Source: Hevea brasiliensis (Eukaryota > Streptophyta > Magnoliopsida > Malpighiales > Euphorbiaceae). Taken from it: a stretch of DNA of 64,000 nt. Below, in pieces: positions 26,328-37,127 of this stretch (the first letter of the stretch is position 1; each line of letters opens with the position of its first letter). The notes under the pieces were generated by a model. It was given only the letters and a program-made list of their open reading frames with translations, searched no databases and was not told where the DNA came from. The DNA lies in NCBI RefSeq assembly GCF_030052815.1, contig NC_079501.1:98720190-98784189 (forward strand), given 5' to 3'. A program made the position numbers and the translations under genes.

Positions 26328-27649
26328 TCAATCTCTGAATAGCTGTGGGTGTTGTCTCCTCATGTCCTTCTCTCGTTCCCAAGTAGCTTCTTGGCCCGAA
26401 TGATGGTTCCACAAAGACTTTTACCAACCAGATTCTGCATATTCCGTAGTCGCTTCACCTCGTAAGTTTAATCTTTATGGGTTCTTCTTCATATGTGAGG
26501 TCTGGATTTACTTCTATTTCTTCTACTGGTAGTACATGAGATGGGTCTGATCGGTACCTCCTCAACATGGACACATGGAAGACATTATGTATCTTCTCTA
26601 ACTCTGGAGGTAGTGCCAACCGATATGCCAAAGGACCCACTCTTTCCAGAACCTCATATGGCCCGATAAAACGAGGACTTAGTTTCCCCTTTCTGCCGAA
26701 TCTCATAATCCTCTTCCAAGGAGAAACCTTAAGGAAAACTTTCTCACCCACTGTATACTCAATATCCCTTCTCTTCAAATCAATGTAGGACTTCTGATGA
26801 TCTGATGCAGCTTTAAGTCGATCTCTGATCACCCGGATTTTCTCTTCAGTCTGTTGAACAATTTCGGGTCCAATCATCTTTCTTTCACCCACGTCATCCC
26901 AACACAATGGGGTTCTACATTTTCTGCCATACAAAGCTTCATATGGAGGCATCCCAATGCTTGATTGGTAGCTGTTGTTGTAAGCAAACTCAATCAAAGG
27001 CAAGTGTGTATCCCAACTACCCTCAAACTCAATCACACAAGCCCATAGCATGTCCTCCAAGATCTGAATTACCCTCTCGCATCGCCATCCGTCTGCGGGT
27101 GGAATGCCGCATCTTGAAGTTCAATCTAGTTCCTAGGGCTCTCTGAAGACTACCCCAGAATCTAAAAGTGAACCTAGGATCTCTGTCTGACACGACGGAT
27201 ACTGGCACTCCATGCAGTCTCACAATCTCATCGATGTATAACTTGGCCAATCTTTCTAAACTGTAGTCCATCCGGACTGGCAGAAAATGAGCAGATTTAG
27301 TCAGTCTGTCAACAATGACCCAAACTGCATCATGACTCTTCTGTGTCCGCGGAAGTCCCATTACAAAATCCATTGTTATTCTTTCCCATTTCCATTCTGG
27401 CACTGGTAGTGGATGTAACAACCCAGCGGGTACTTGATGCTCTGCCTTTACTTGCTGACAAGTTAGGCATTTGGATACAAACTCTGCCACGTTTCTCTTC
27501 ATACCCATCCACCAGTAATGCTCCTTTAGCCCTCTATACATTTTTGTGCCACCAGGGTGCATGGCAAAAGGAGATTCATATGCTTCCTTCAAAATGATCT
27601 TCCTCAATTCAACATCATTAGGAACACACATTCTGCCCTGGTGTAGCAA
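26328..27649 (-). pseudogene. pol: integrase, GPY/F and chromodomain remnant of element D
   Basis: The segment from 27649 shows the H2C2 zinc finger ([19 protein letters not shown], then CLTCQQ) and the core with MDFVMGLP and VSDRDPRF, the first two catalytic Asp. A one-base insertion near 27118 shifts the frame before the catalytic Glu. The frame from 27060 resumes with [11 protein letters not shown] and runs through FIGPYEVLERVGPLAYRL (GPY/F). It breaks again near 26460, just before the chromodomain, whose sequence continues out of frame (WNHHSGQEATWERE) to a TGA at 26328-26330. Element 1 preserves this part in frame and is the best guide to the intact order. Confidence 0.9.
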
Positions 27650-27790
27650 TAAACCATCATCTCTGATTGAGAATTCTGGTTTCTTGCCCTACCGGACTTC
27701 TTCCAACAGCTTCTGATACTTCTGATCATTCTGAGCAGCCATTCTAATCTGATCAATCAACACTGGCTGTACATGCCATGCAACTGCTGT

Positions 27791-28440
27791 CTACCCCTCA
27801 TCATTAATCTCTAAATTGGCATGTAATGATCTCAACTCATGTACCAAAGACAAAGGAGTAACCCGTAGACTTGCCATAGTCTTGCGACTTAAGGCATCAG
27901 CCACAACATTAGCTTTCCCTGGCTGATAGTCTATCAGACAATCATAGTCTTTTATCAACTCTAACCATCTCCTCTGTCTCAAATTCAGCTCTTTCTGGGT
28001 GCCCAAATACTTCAAACTCTTATGATCTGTGTAGATGTAACACTTTTCCCCATACAAATAGTGTCTCCAGATCTTAAGAGCAAACACAATAGCTGCAAGC
28101 TCCAAATCATGTGTTGGATAATTCCTCTCATGCGGTTTTAGCTGGCATGATGCATAGGCAATGACATTTCGATCTTGCATCAACACACAACCTAACCCGT
28201 TGTGAGAAGCATCGCTGTAAACTGTATATTCTTTACCCGGTGTGGGTAAAGTTAGGACTGGAGCTTCAGTCAAACATCTCTTCAATTCATCAAAACTCTG
28301 TTGGCATTTATCCGTCCACTGAAATTTTACATCTTTTCTAAGCAGCTTGGTCAATGGAGATGCCAACATGGAAAATCCCTTCACAAATCTACGGTAGTAT
28401 CCAGCTAAACCCAGAAAACTACGAATCTACGTGACATTTC
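27791..28440 (-). pseudogene. pol: RNase H domain of element D
   Basis: The open part (28384-27791) starts after [18 protein letters not shown], the RT thumb/connection. It contains the RNase H residues in [12 protein letters not shown], the Glu in [13 protein letters not shown], the Asp in [11 protein letters not shown] and the last Asp in VVADALSR. The frame ends at a TAG (27791-27793). Upstream, a one-base loss near 28442 and a TAG close by separate it from the RT frame. Confidence 0.92.
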
Positions 28441-29742
28441 GGGTGGCCTCCAATTAGCGACTTCAATCTTACTTGGATCTACCTTGATGCTCTCTTCTGA
28501 TACTACATGCCCCAAGAAAGATATTTCCTTCAGCCAAAATTCACACTTCGATAATTTGGCATATAGCTGTTTCTCCCTCAAAGTCTGCAGTACAATCCGC
28601 AGATATCTATCATGCTCTTCTGCATTCCTCGAATAGACCAATATATCATCTATGAATACCACAACAAACTGGTCGAGATATGGTCTGAAAATAGTGTTCA
28701 TCAGATCCATAAAAGCAGCCGGAGCATTAGTTAACCCGAATGGCATGACTAGGAATTCATAATGGCCATAGCGGGTTCTGAAGGCAGTTTTAGGAATACT
28801 CTGCTCTTGTACTTTCAGCTGATAATAACCTGATCTCAGGTCAATTTTGGAGAACACAGCTGCACCCCTCAACTGATCAAACAAGTCATCAATGCGGGGT
28901 AATGGATATCTATTCTTTATTGTCACCTTATTCAACTGCCGATAATCAATACACAAGCGGAGAGTGCCATCTTTCTTCTTTACAAACAACACTGGCGCTC
29001 CCCAAGGTGACACACTAGGGCGAATAAAGCCCTTGTCAAGAAGTTCTTGCAACTGCACTTTCAACTCTTTTAATTCTGCAGGTGCCATTCTATATGGCGT
29101 TATGGAGATTGGGTCCACACCAGGCATAACATCAATCTCAAACTGCACCTCTCTTTCTGGAGGTAATCCTGGCAATTCATCAGGAAATACATCCGGAAAA
29201 TCACATACAGTAGGGATGTCCTTTAGTGCTGGACTCCCCACTTGGGTGTCTATCACATGTGCCAAGTATGTCTCACACCCCTTTCTGATCATTCTTCTGG
29301 CTAGTACAGCCGAAATGATGTTTGATGGCAGTAAATGCCTCTCCCCGTGTATTACCACATCACCGTACAGAGGGAGACCAAAAGTGACTGTCTTCAATCT
29401 ACAGTCAATCATAGCATGATGCCTGGCTAACCAATCCATGCCCAAGATAATATCATACTCTCTGAAGGGCATCTCAATCAAGTCTGACAGGAAAACATGT
29501 CCTTGGATCACCAAAGGACAGTCTCTATAAATTCTGTTGACCCGGACCTCTTGTCCTAATGGACTAGTTACTAGCACTTCAAAACCCATTTGCACACATG
29601 GAACAGCAAGTGAACTGACTATGCTAGCACTAACATATGAATGGGTTGAACCCGGATCAAACAATACAAATACATCTTGACCAGAGATAGAGAATGTACC
29701 AGCTACCACATCAGAAGTCTCAGCTTCTTCTCGCTGTTTCAT
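28405..29742 (-). pseudogene. pol: protease and reverse transcriptase of element D (445 codons open)
   Basis: From the N-terminus there is an aspartic protease ([11 protein letters not shown] at about residue 29, [10 protein letters not shown] near 95). The linker [20 protein letters not shown] follows, then RT with [49 protein letters not shown] and the catalytic [10 protein letters not shown]. These motifs place it in the Tekay/Del chromoviruses. The frame is continuous upstream with the CCHC region of gag apart from a TGA at 29803-29805, as expected for a single gag-pol ORF. It is lost near 28442 by a frameshift at the RT-RNase H junction. Confidence 0.95.
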
Positions 29743-29802
29743 TGCGTAGATTCTGGTTGAAGCACTTCCTTGTGCTGATTGACCAATCGCGTTCTCGATC
29801 GC

Positions 29803-30972
29803 TCAAGTAGTGCCTCTACCTCTGCCTCTTCCTCTGCCAAATGACTGTGAACTTCTGGGAGCAGGACTCTGAATAGATCCCTTGGCAGTAGTAGGAGCTG
29901 GACTATATCTCGGAGCACTAGTACAGTCTTTAGCTATATGGCCCTTGCCTCCGCAGTTAAAGCAGGCTCCAGTGGCCCAATAGCACTCCCCCCCATGAAT
30001 CTTGCCACAAGTCTCACAGGGGCGGGCAGACTGTGAACCCTCGCCGATCACTGCCGGACCTAGGGGGTCTCTGTTCGGAGAATCGGCCCCTACTAAATCT
30101 TCCACCTCGACCCCTGCTGGGTCCACTAAACTTCTTTCTCTTTCCAGAGGTAGCACCAGAACTCTGTTCAACTGATTTTTCCCCCTTGTCTTTTTCCGAT
30201 TTCTCTTGTGAACCCTTCCTCACTGCCCCTTATGATTCTATCATTTCTAATTCTAAGGCTTGTGAGATCAATTCAGAAAAATTCTGATGTCTGAAACCCA
30301 CAACTTGCATTCTCAGACTCTGTCTTAGCCCGGACTCAAACCTCTTGCATCTGTCTCTGGGGGTGGAGACTAAGCTTCCAGCATAGTGGCTTAGCCTTGA
30401 GAAATCTCTTTCATACTCTGCTGCAGTTCGGTTCCCTTGTTTCAAACTCAAAAATTCTTGCAGTTTCTGATCAACATATGCATCTGGGATGTATTTCTGT
30501 CTGAACTCTCTGATGAAGTCATCCTGTGTCAAGATCGGTGGTTCAAATAAGCCGTGAGGGATGGTCTTCCACCAATCATACGCATCCCCTTGTAGTAGCG
30601 ATACGTAATATTCAAACTTTAGTTCATCCGGCAAGGCAATTTTTTAAACACTCTGTCCATTCTTTCAAGCCATTGCTCTGCCTCTAAAGGGCCCACTGTA
30701 CCCTTAAATTCTGCAGCCCCATACTTTAGCAATTTATCAAACTGTCTGGCTGGAGGCAGTGGTTGTGTCACAGGTGGTTGGGGTGGAGCTTGAGCAAGCA
30801 TACCCCCAGCCATTTGCTGAAACATCGTAGCCATCTGCTGTGCGAATTGTGCAGGAAACTGCGGCATTTGTGGGGCTGGTGCTGCTGACCCACTAACATT
30901 CGGTAAAGCTGGGGCTTCTCCTTGTGCCTCAGCTTCAACAAACTACTCGACTGAGCGATCCCCTTCTTCCAT
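29803..30972 (-). pseudogene. gag: gag of element D, broken by stops and frameshifts
   Basis: ATG at 30972 opens MEEGDRSVE, followed by a TAG at 30945-30943. The same frame continues with the Q/P-rich stretch and LLKYGAAEFKG...AEQWLERMDRVF. A one-base loss near 30628 shifts to ELKFEYYVSLLQGDAYDWWK and FIREFRQKYIPDAYV (retrotransposon gag domain) up to a TAA at 30230-30232. An RG-rich region follows, then another shift at a G-run (30038-30040). The zinc knuckle CFNCGGKGHIAKDC is in the third frame, ending at TGA 29803-29805. The equivalent gag of element G (62577 on) is open over most of this length. Confidence 0.92.
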
Positions 30973-31138
30973 AACAGTCTGGAGTAGGGTATCTCTTGAA
31001 CAAGTAACACATGGAGATTTCCCTTCGTTAGTTCATATTCATGATGTAATGCACTGTATGTAACAATTATGGACATTGAGCAGTTGTACTTAACAAGAAA
31101 GACACAAATTTATATGTTAAAACATACTTCAAAAATTT

Positions 31139-31150
31139 GCTCTGATACCA
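31139..31150 (-). other. primer binding site, initiator tRNA-Met
   Basis: The minus strand reads TGGTATCAGAGC, complementary to the 3' end of plant initiator tRNA-Met. It lies eight bases (TGTTTTAG) inside the 5' LTR end at 31159. Confidence 0.92.
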
Positions 31151-32042
31151 CTAAAACATGTCACACCTTACCCCTCTGTAAGGCATAACATGATCCCGTA
31201 GAATACCCAATGAACTACCGAACTTCACCTACCGATAACTCATTAAGTACCCTACAAGGGATTTTAAAACAATTTTCTTATTTTTGATAAGTGGTGAGCA
31301 TTTTCTAATAGGCATTTAAAACATTTAGTTAAAATTAAAACTAGTTAATATTTTTGGTCCATTTTAGTTTTTCGTAAATTCTATAGAAATTTTGTGAGTT
31401 TCTCTGTATTTTGAGAAAACCGTTCTTCAAATACTGTAAAAGCACTTCTAAAAGTTTTTCTCAACCACTACTTCGGTTTCACAATCAAACTCAATCAATT
31501 TCTCAAAATTCACAAGTTCAGTAGTTCTCAAAATACTGTCAATCAATATCATACATATTTCATTAAAAACAAAATAATTTATACACAACCTTACAAATTT
31601 ATATCAAAAGAAACACAAACTAAACTTTATTATAAACTTCATACAAATTTGTGTACAAGCTGCTCAAGACCCATTTTTACATGTCCATACATTTATGTGC
31701 AATATATACATCAAAAGAAGTATTTACAGTTAGGGTATAAATTATACCCAAAGACTTCAAAGCAGAACGATCCTCAATTCTCAAGACTCGATCTGCTCCT
31801 CTAGTCTCTCAGATTCTGACAAAGAATAAAGCTATCGCTGAGTACTAGGACTCAGTGGTGCACAATATACTAAAATAATCTTTATGCAAAACTTAAAGCA
31901 CATTCATTCAAAAACTTGGCTAAACATGAAAATTAAATACAATCATGCATTGTGAGATTTTACATGTAAATCAAGTTCATTTCAAAGTATCAAAACACAT
32001 TTCATAAAACTCACAGTTAGATCACGCCATTCGAAACAAATA

Positions 32043-32114
32043 GAATCTCAATAGCCAGAGGCTAAAGAGAAATCACATGAATCTCAATAGCCAGAGGCTA
32101 AGGAGAAATCATAT
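32043..32114. repeat. 36-bp tandem duplication private to one LTR of element D
   Basis: Two copies of a 36-bp unit starting GAATCTCAATAGCCAG, with about two differences. The partner LTR has one copy near 23524, so the duplication probably arose after insertion. Confidence 0.9.
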
Positions 32115-33322
32115 CACAGGCTAGCTAGCTCAATATATGGATATCCATTCACATCCTCTTCTACTGGCACACCTCAACACTTCTCCAGAGAAGGAATCAA
32201 AATTCGAAACTAATTACCCCCACTAGTCGTGCTAGTGAGGTGTTCAAATATATGGTCATGACACTGTGGTTTCAAAACTTATCTTAACAATTTGCTAAAC
32301 ATTGTCATTTCAAATATACACAATAACTTTCGCAATTTAAATCAAACATCATAAAAATGCTATAATCCAATATTTCACATTATTCAAAACATTATGCAAA
32401 AGATGATTATAAAAGTATATGTTGTGCACAAACCTCAAACGAGTCGCCTATTGGCCTTGACTCGACTCCTCGGGTTCTGTCCCGGTATTCTTTTCCACTG
32501 AAACACGAAATTTTCCAATGTTTCAGTACTAAAACTTAAAATAAATCCAAAATAAACTTAACTTCACATTTACCTAGCTCTAACGTGTTAAATTCGACGT
32601 TCTCGAAATTTTGTGTTTCGGGTTACTATTCACTGCCCTATTCAAGTCAAATTATTGACTTTCTAAGGCTTAATGGGTATGGGAACTCCAACTTCACCCA
32701 CATACCACATTTTGGTCACCAAACTTGTTGGTTTTGGTCATTTGTTTAAAGCTTAGGTCATTTTGGCAAAATTGCCAATTTTCGGTTTTGGTTCTCCAAA
32801 GTTGCACTATTCCATTGGTCGGTCTACTGTTGGAATTTGACAAAACTTCCTTCATAGAAAATGTTCCTTATTGTCTTAAGTGTATTCTCATTTTTGGATC
32901 ACCCCAATCGGAGTTTTGTAGCTCAAGTTATGGCCAAAATAAGTTTACTGTTCACGTGTACTGTTCATACTGAGATTTTGGTGCTGGCAGATTTTTGGTC
33001 CAACTTTGGTCAATAATTTGATCAAGTTAAGTTCATAATTTGATCTCACTTTCTTCATATGAAATGTTGTACTATGTCTTAGGTTTCCATCGGTTCAAGA
33101 ATCGCCTAAATCCGAGTTTTCTAGAGAGAGTTATAACCATCCAAACATTGCTGCTCAATGAAAATTCTGCAGAATCTCAGTACAGTAAATTTAACTTTGC
33201 TCAATGATTTGAATGAGTTAATGGCCTAATTTGGTTGGTGTTCTTCATGAAAGTTTTAGGTCTATATCATATCTAATTGCTGGTAAAATTTCAGGTCAAT
33301 TTGACCTACCTAGCTCGAGTTA

Positions 33323-33355
33323 TGACCAAATGAGCGATTCTTGCTCATTTGGTCA
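33323..33355. other. 13-bp perfect inverted repeat in D 5' LTR
   Basis: The arms TGACCAAATGAGC and GCTCATTTGGTCA flank the loop GATTCTT. It is orthologous to 24777-24807 but differs in both arms and the loop. Confidence 0.9.
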
Positions 33356-34828
33356 GTTTAGTGCAGTGGCAGCCTGCTATCAACTCACTTTGGTCAATTG
33401 TTTCACCAAGTTTTGGTCAGTTTTTGGCCATGGTTCCTTAATGAAAATTGTGCTCTTTTATGTCTATTTTCATCTTCAATTGGTGGCATATCCATTAGGC
33501 TTGTAAAATTTGAGTTTTGGTCCTTCAAAGTAGGTTTGGTCATGCTGTTGGCATTGACCTACGAATTTGGCTTAATTTTCTACCATTCCCACACAACTTA
33601 TTTGGTCATAATTGACCATTATTTCACTTCAAAATAGGTCCAACATGCCATTTATGCATTTCTCTAAATTTTGCCTCAAAACCCTAAGTCCAAAACCCTA
33701 ATCTCACTACTTTGTTACCATTAACAATTTCAATGCCTATATACATGCTTCTTTAACTCTATCAAGCTCATATACACCTTAAAGTCCATCAAATTCATGC
33801 ACACACATCAAAACCCTAGCTGGATGAGTTTTGCTTTAATCCTCCAACAATTAATTTATTTTCATTTTAAGCATAATTCTAAGTTAATTGAACTATAAAC
33901 ACAATTAATTCAACTAGAATTTCAAGTTTAGCTTACTAACCTTTCTTTGAATTTTCAATCTTCAAATCTTTCACTTTCTCTCAATTCTTCTCCTTCTAAT
34001 CTTCCTTTCAAGACTTGCTTATAATTTTTCTTCAAGAAAATTAAAGGATTTATGGTGGAATTAGTGTTTAGAAAGCTTAAAAATAAGCTTTCATGGAGGA
34101 AAATTTGAGAGAGAGAACTTGGTAGAGAGGGAGACGGCAATGGAAGGGAAGAAGGCCAAAATGACTTTTTTTTTTCTTTTAATTTATTAGTTTCATATGT
34201 ATTTTCACTTAATTGACTTGGTCAATTATGGTAGGAAAATTAAAAATCAATTGTGACATCATTTTGATGTCATAAAGTAATGTAATTAGCTTTTTCTTTT
34301 CTTTTTTTTTTTCATTTATCTATTAGTTCTTTAATTTAATTCCCGATTCCGAAATTTTTTTTTCTCTGATTTTATTTGACAATTAGGTCAGGAGTCAGCT
34401 TTCGGGGTCAATTGACCAAATTGCCCCTCGCCGGTTCATCCCGGTTTGCAAATAATCCAATATTTCTTCCGGCTCCCTGACCTAATTATTTGACTGGCTT
34501 AACAGTTCTTTTTCGTGATTTTCTCTTTTCCACTGTGTTCATAAGGGTCCTAAGGACCGCAGCGTCACTTTTTACGGTTCGAAATTTGAGTTTAAAATGA
34601 CTTCGCAGTCATTCCCGAGGAGGTCACTCATCGCTGTGACTCTCGGCTCGTTTAACCTCTTATGTTCTGTTTTTCTTATTTATAGTTAACTAATTAAACA
34701 TTACTAATTATTTATGTTTATGGCTTCTCAAGTTGTCTTAGGTGTGGCTCTAATCCCAATAATTGTCCGGACCAACACCGGTCACCGGAACAGTGAAATA
34801 TACCAGGCTATGCAACGGGGGTGTTACA

Positions 34829-37127
34829 TGGATAACGGTAAACTGGCACTGGGTACCTAGTACCTCGGGCCGTCACACCATCGGTCACATATGCATCTCC
34901 CAGGTGTAATGTAACTAACAAGTCAGAATAATATCAGGCACAAGGCCAAGTCTCAATACAAAGTCAGAATGGCTAAAAGCCATAAAATCACAGAATGTCA
35001 TATTGCCATGTGCAGTACTGCTAACGGAACCCTATTGGCATGCCAAATTATCCAAACCAATCTTGTTAGGTATACTAGGGCATTTGAAACTTTTTAATTC
35101 TTCAATTTGTGAATTTCAAATTTTTGGTGTCACTATTCATCTTATTGGTCAACAAAAATATTGACTTTTAGAATAAAAATATATACATTGACTTTGGCAC
35201 TCCCAACATACCACATTTGGCATTCCAAACTTGTTGGCATTAAGCATTTATACTATTTCAAAGTTTAAATCAACAAAAGTAGAATTTTCAGTTTTTGTGA
35301 GTCAACTTCACTATTCCATTGGACACTGTTGCTATGGGAATTTGAAGAAATGTAAAACATAAAAGTTGTTCCTTATTTTGTCTAGTTGAATTTATTTTTT
35401 TGAATCACTCCATTTGGAGTTTTGTAGGTCCAGATATGGTCCAAAAACCACAGCTGGCCGGATTGTCAATCTGCAGAATTGACCATATCTACAGTAACAG
35501 GAATAGTAACTAGAGTCACTTGGTTGGATGGGTTCTGGCCATAATTTGGGGTAAGTTCCTTCATGAAAGTTGTTTTCCTATGTCTTAACTTGTTTCTGTA
35601 AAAATTTCAGGTTAATTGACCATATCTACAGTGAGTTATGGCCAAATGAACAGTTACTGTTCATTTGGTCAATTCTGCAGAATCAGTTCAGGGTATCCGG
35701 ATTGGGGCCAAGTTTTGGTCCTCTTGCTTTGGTCTTTTGGGCATGGTTTCTTCAGCAAAAATGTGCCATTATAAGCCTAGTTTCATGTCCAATTGGCCAA
35801 ACACCAATTGGACCAACACAGCCAAAGTTATGGCTGTGTAATTGGACTGAAATCTCAGTCCATTGCTGATGTCCTAGGGCAGCTTACTCCTTCTCTTTGC
35901 AATCCTATTTTTCAGTCCAAATTGTGCTCAACTTACCTAAAATAGTCACTAATTGACCATTAAAAAGTTCTCTAATAATTTCCTAAGCCAAGTCACATTT
36001 TCACCTTTCCTAACCCTAATTCAAATTCATGATTTATGCCATTTACCTTGGTTAACTACTAATGCATTACTCATATGTTTATAACTTCAAACATGGTTTC
36101 TATTTCACTTCAAGCTCATCAAAAACACTCCTACATATTCCTTTTCTAAGGCAGCCGAAATTCAAGTGCTCATACACATAGGTTTTTGTTCATTTAAATT
36201 ACAAGTCTTACTAAGTTCAAGTCCAAAATCATGAAATTTAAGAGTTTTATGTTTATAGTTGCACTAACCTTGAATGGGCAGAATTTCCAAAGCCCCAAAC
36301 TTCACTTTCCTTCACTTTCTAGGCTGCCAAAAGCTCTCCCAAGATGAGTGGACAACTTTCTATGAAAGGGGTTTAGGGTTTATGGTGGAACAAAAAGGGA
36401 AATGGAGCTTGAATGGTGTTTTAATGGTGGTTTAGGGTAAGGGCATGGGTTCGGCTGGTTGGGGAAGAAGAATGGCTGATGGCATTTTTAATTCTTTGAT
36501 CTTGGTTTGTCTCTTTTATTGGTTAAGTAAATGAATTGCTTGCATATGATTGATGGAGTTTTTAAATGACCTCATACTATGTCATTATTTGCATTATTTT
36601 GCATTTTCTTTTCTTTTCTTTCACTACTCATTTCAAATTTCATTTTTAGTAATGTTTCTTCATATTTTATGTCATATTAATTATTTACTCAACTGGACAA
36701 GTCGGCCAAAAATCACCTCTGAAGGCGAAATGACCAAAATGCCCTCCGTTTGGCTTAACGGGTCAAAATTGGTCAGACTGATTGAAATATTTTTCTAGGT
36801 ATTTTCTTGGCATTCTAATGCCATAGGAACCTCAATGACCCTTCTCTGGAGTCCCAAAAATTATTTTATAATTTTTCCCCCGGGTCTAGGGCTCCTCGTT
36901 GTGAGAACCGCAACTTCCCTCTGGTTACCCATCGCTAGGGAACCGGCTCGTTTAACTTGGTTGTATTTTATTTCTAAAATTTTTACTAAATTTTTCTTAT
37001 TAATATTTGAGTTAATTATGATTCCCGACTTTAGTTTAAATACTTTTCCGGACGTTCTAGCTGTTCGGACCGACTCCGGTCACCGGAACAGTAGAATGTA
37101 CGGAGTTGGTACAGGGAGGGTGTTACA
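34829..37127 (-). repeat. right part of LTR 21816-37127
   Basis: It begins with the TSD copy TGGAT and ends GGGAGGGTGTTACA. It includes a perfect 13-bp palindrome around 35642-35668, the GTCCAATTGG / CCAATTGGAC pair (35787-35813), and the TGACCAAAATGCCC block near 36729. Predicted frames such as 35570-35869 and 36835-37203 are LTR shadows with no domain. Confidence 0.85.

Larger units (their letters stand above)
22643..34828 (-). mobile_element. structurally complete Tekay-type Ty3/gypsy retrotransposon (element D, 12,186 bp)
   Basis: Read from the minus strand the order is 5' LTR (31159-34828), PBS, gag, protease, RT, RNase H, integrase, chromodomain remnant, PPT, 3' LTR (22643-26280). The 5-bp TSD TGGAT is present at 22638-22642 and 34829-34833. 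The two LTRs are nearly identical, so the insertion is recent relative to its host LTRs. The coding region is broken by several frameshifts and stops, so it cannot be autonomous now. Mobilisation in trans is possible because PBS, PPT and LTR ends are intact. Confidence 0.96.
31159..34828 (-). repeat. 5' LTR of element D (3670 bp)
   Basis: It has the same ends as 22643-26280. It is 32 bp longer, mainly because of a 36-bp tandem duplication at 32043-32114. It retains the GTCACTCATCGCTGTGACTC block at 34625 that is damaged in the partner. Confidence 0.95.

Noticed and set aside
28964..29419. 151-codon plus-strand frame
   Set aside because: It is the antisense shadow of the RT/protease region of element D.
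31139..31150. tRNA-Met gene fragment
   Set aside because: Only the 12-nt 3'-end complement is present, next to an LTR: it is a primer binding site. The same holds at 51333 and 62398.
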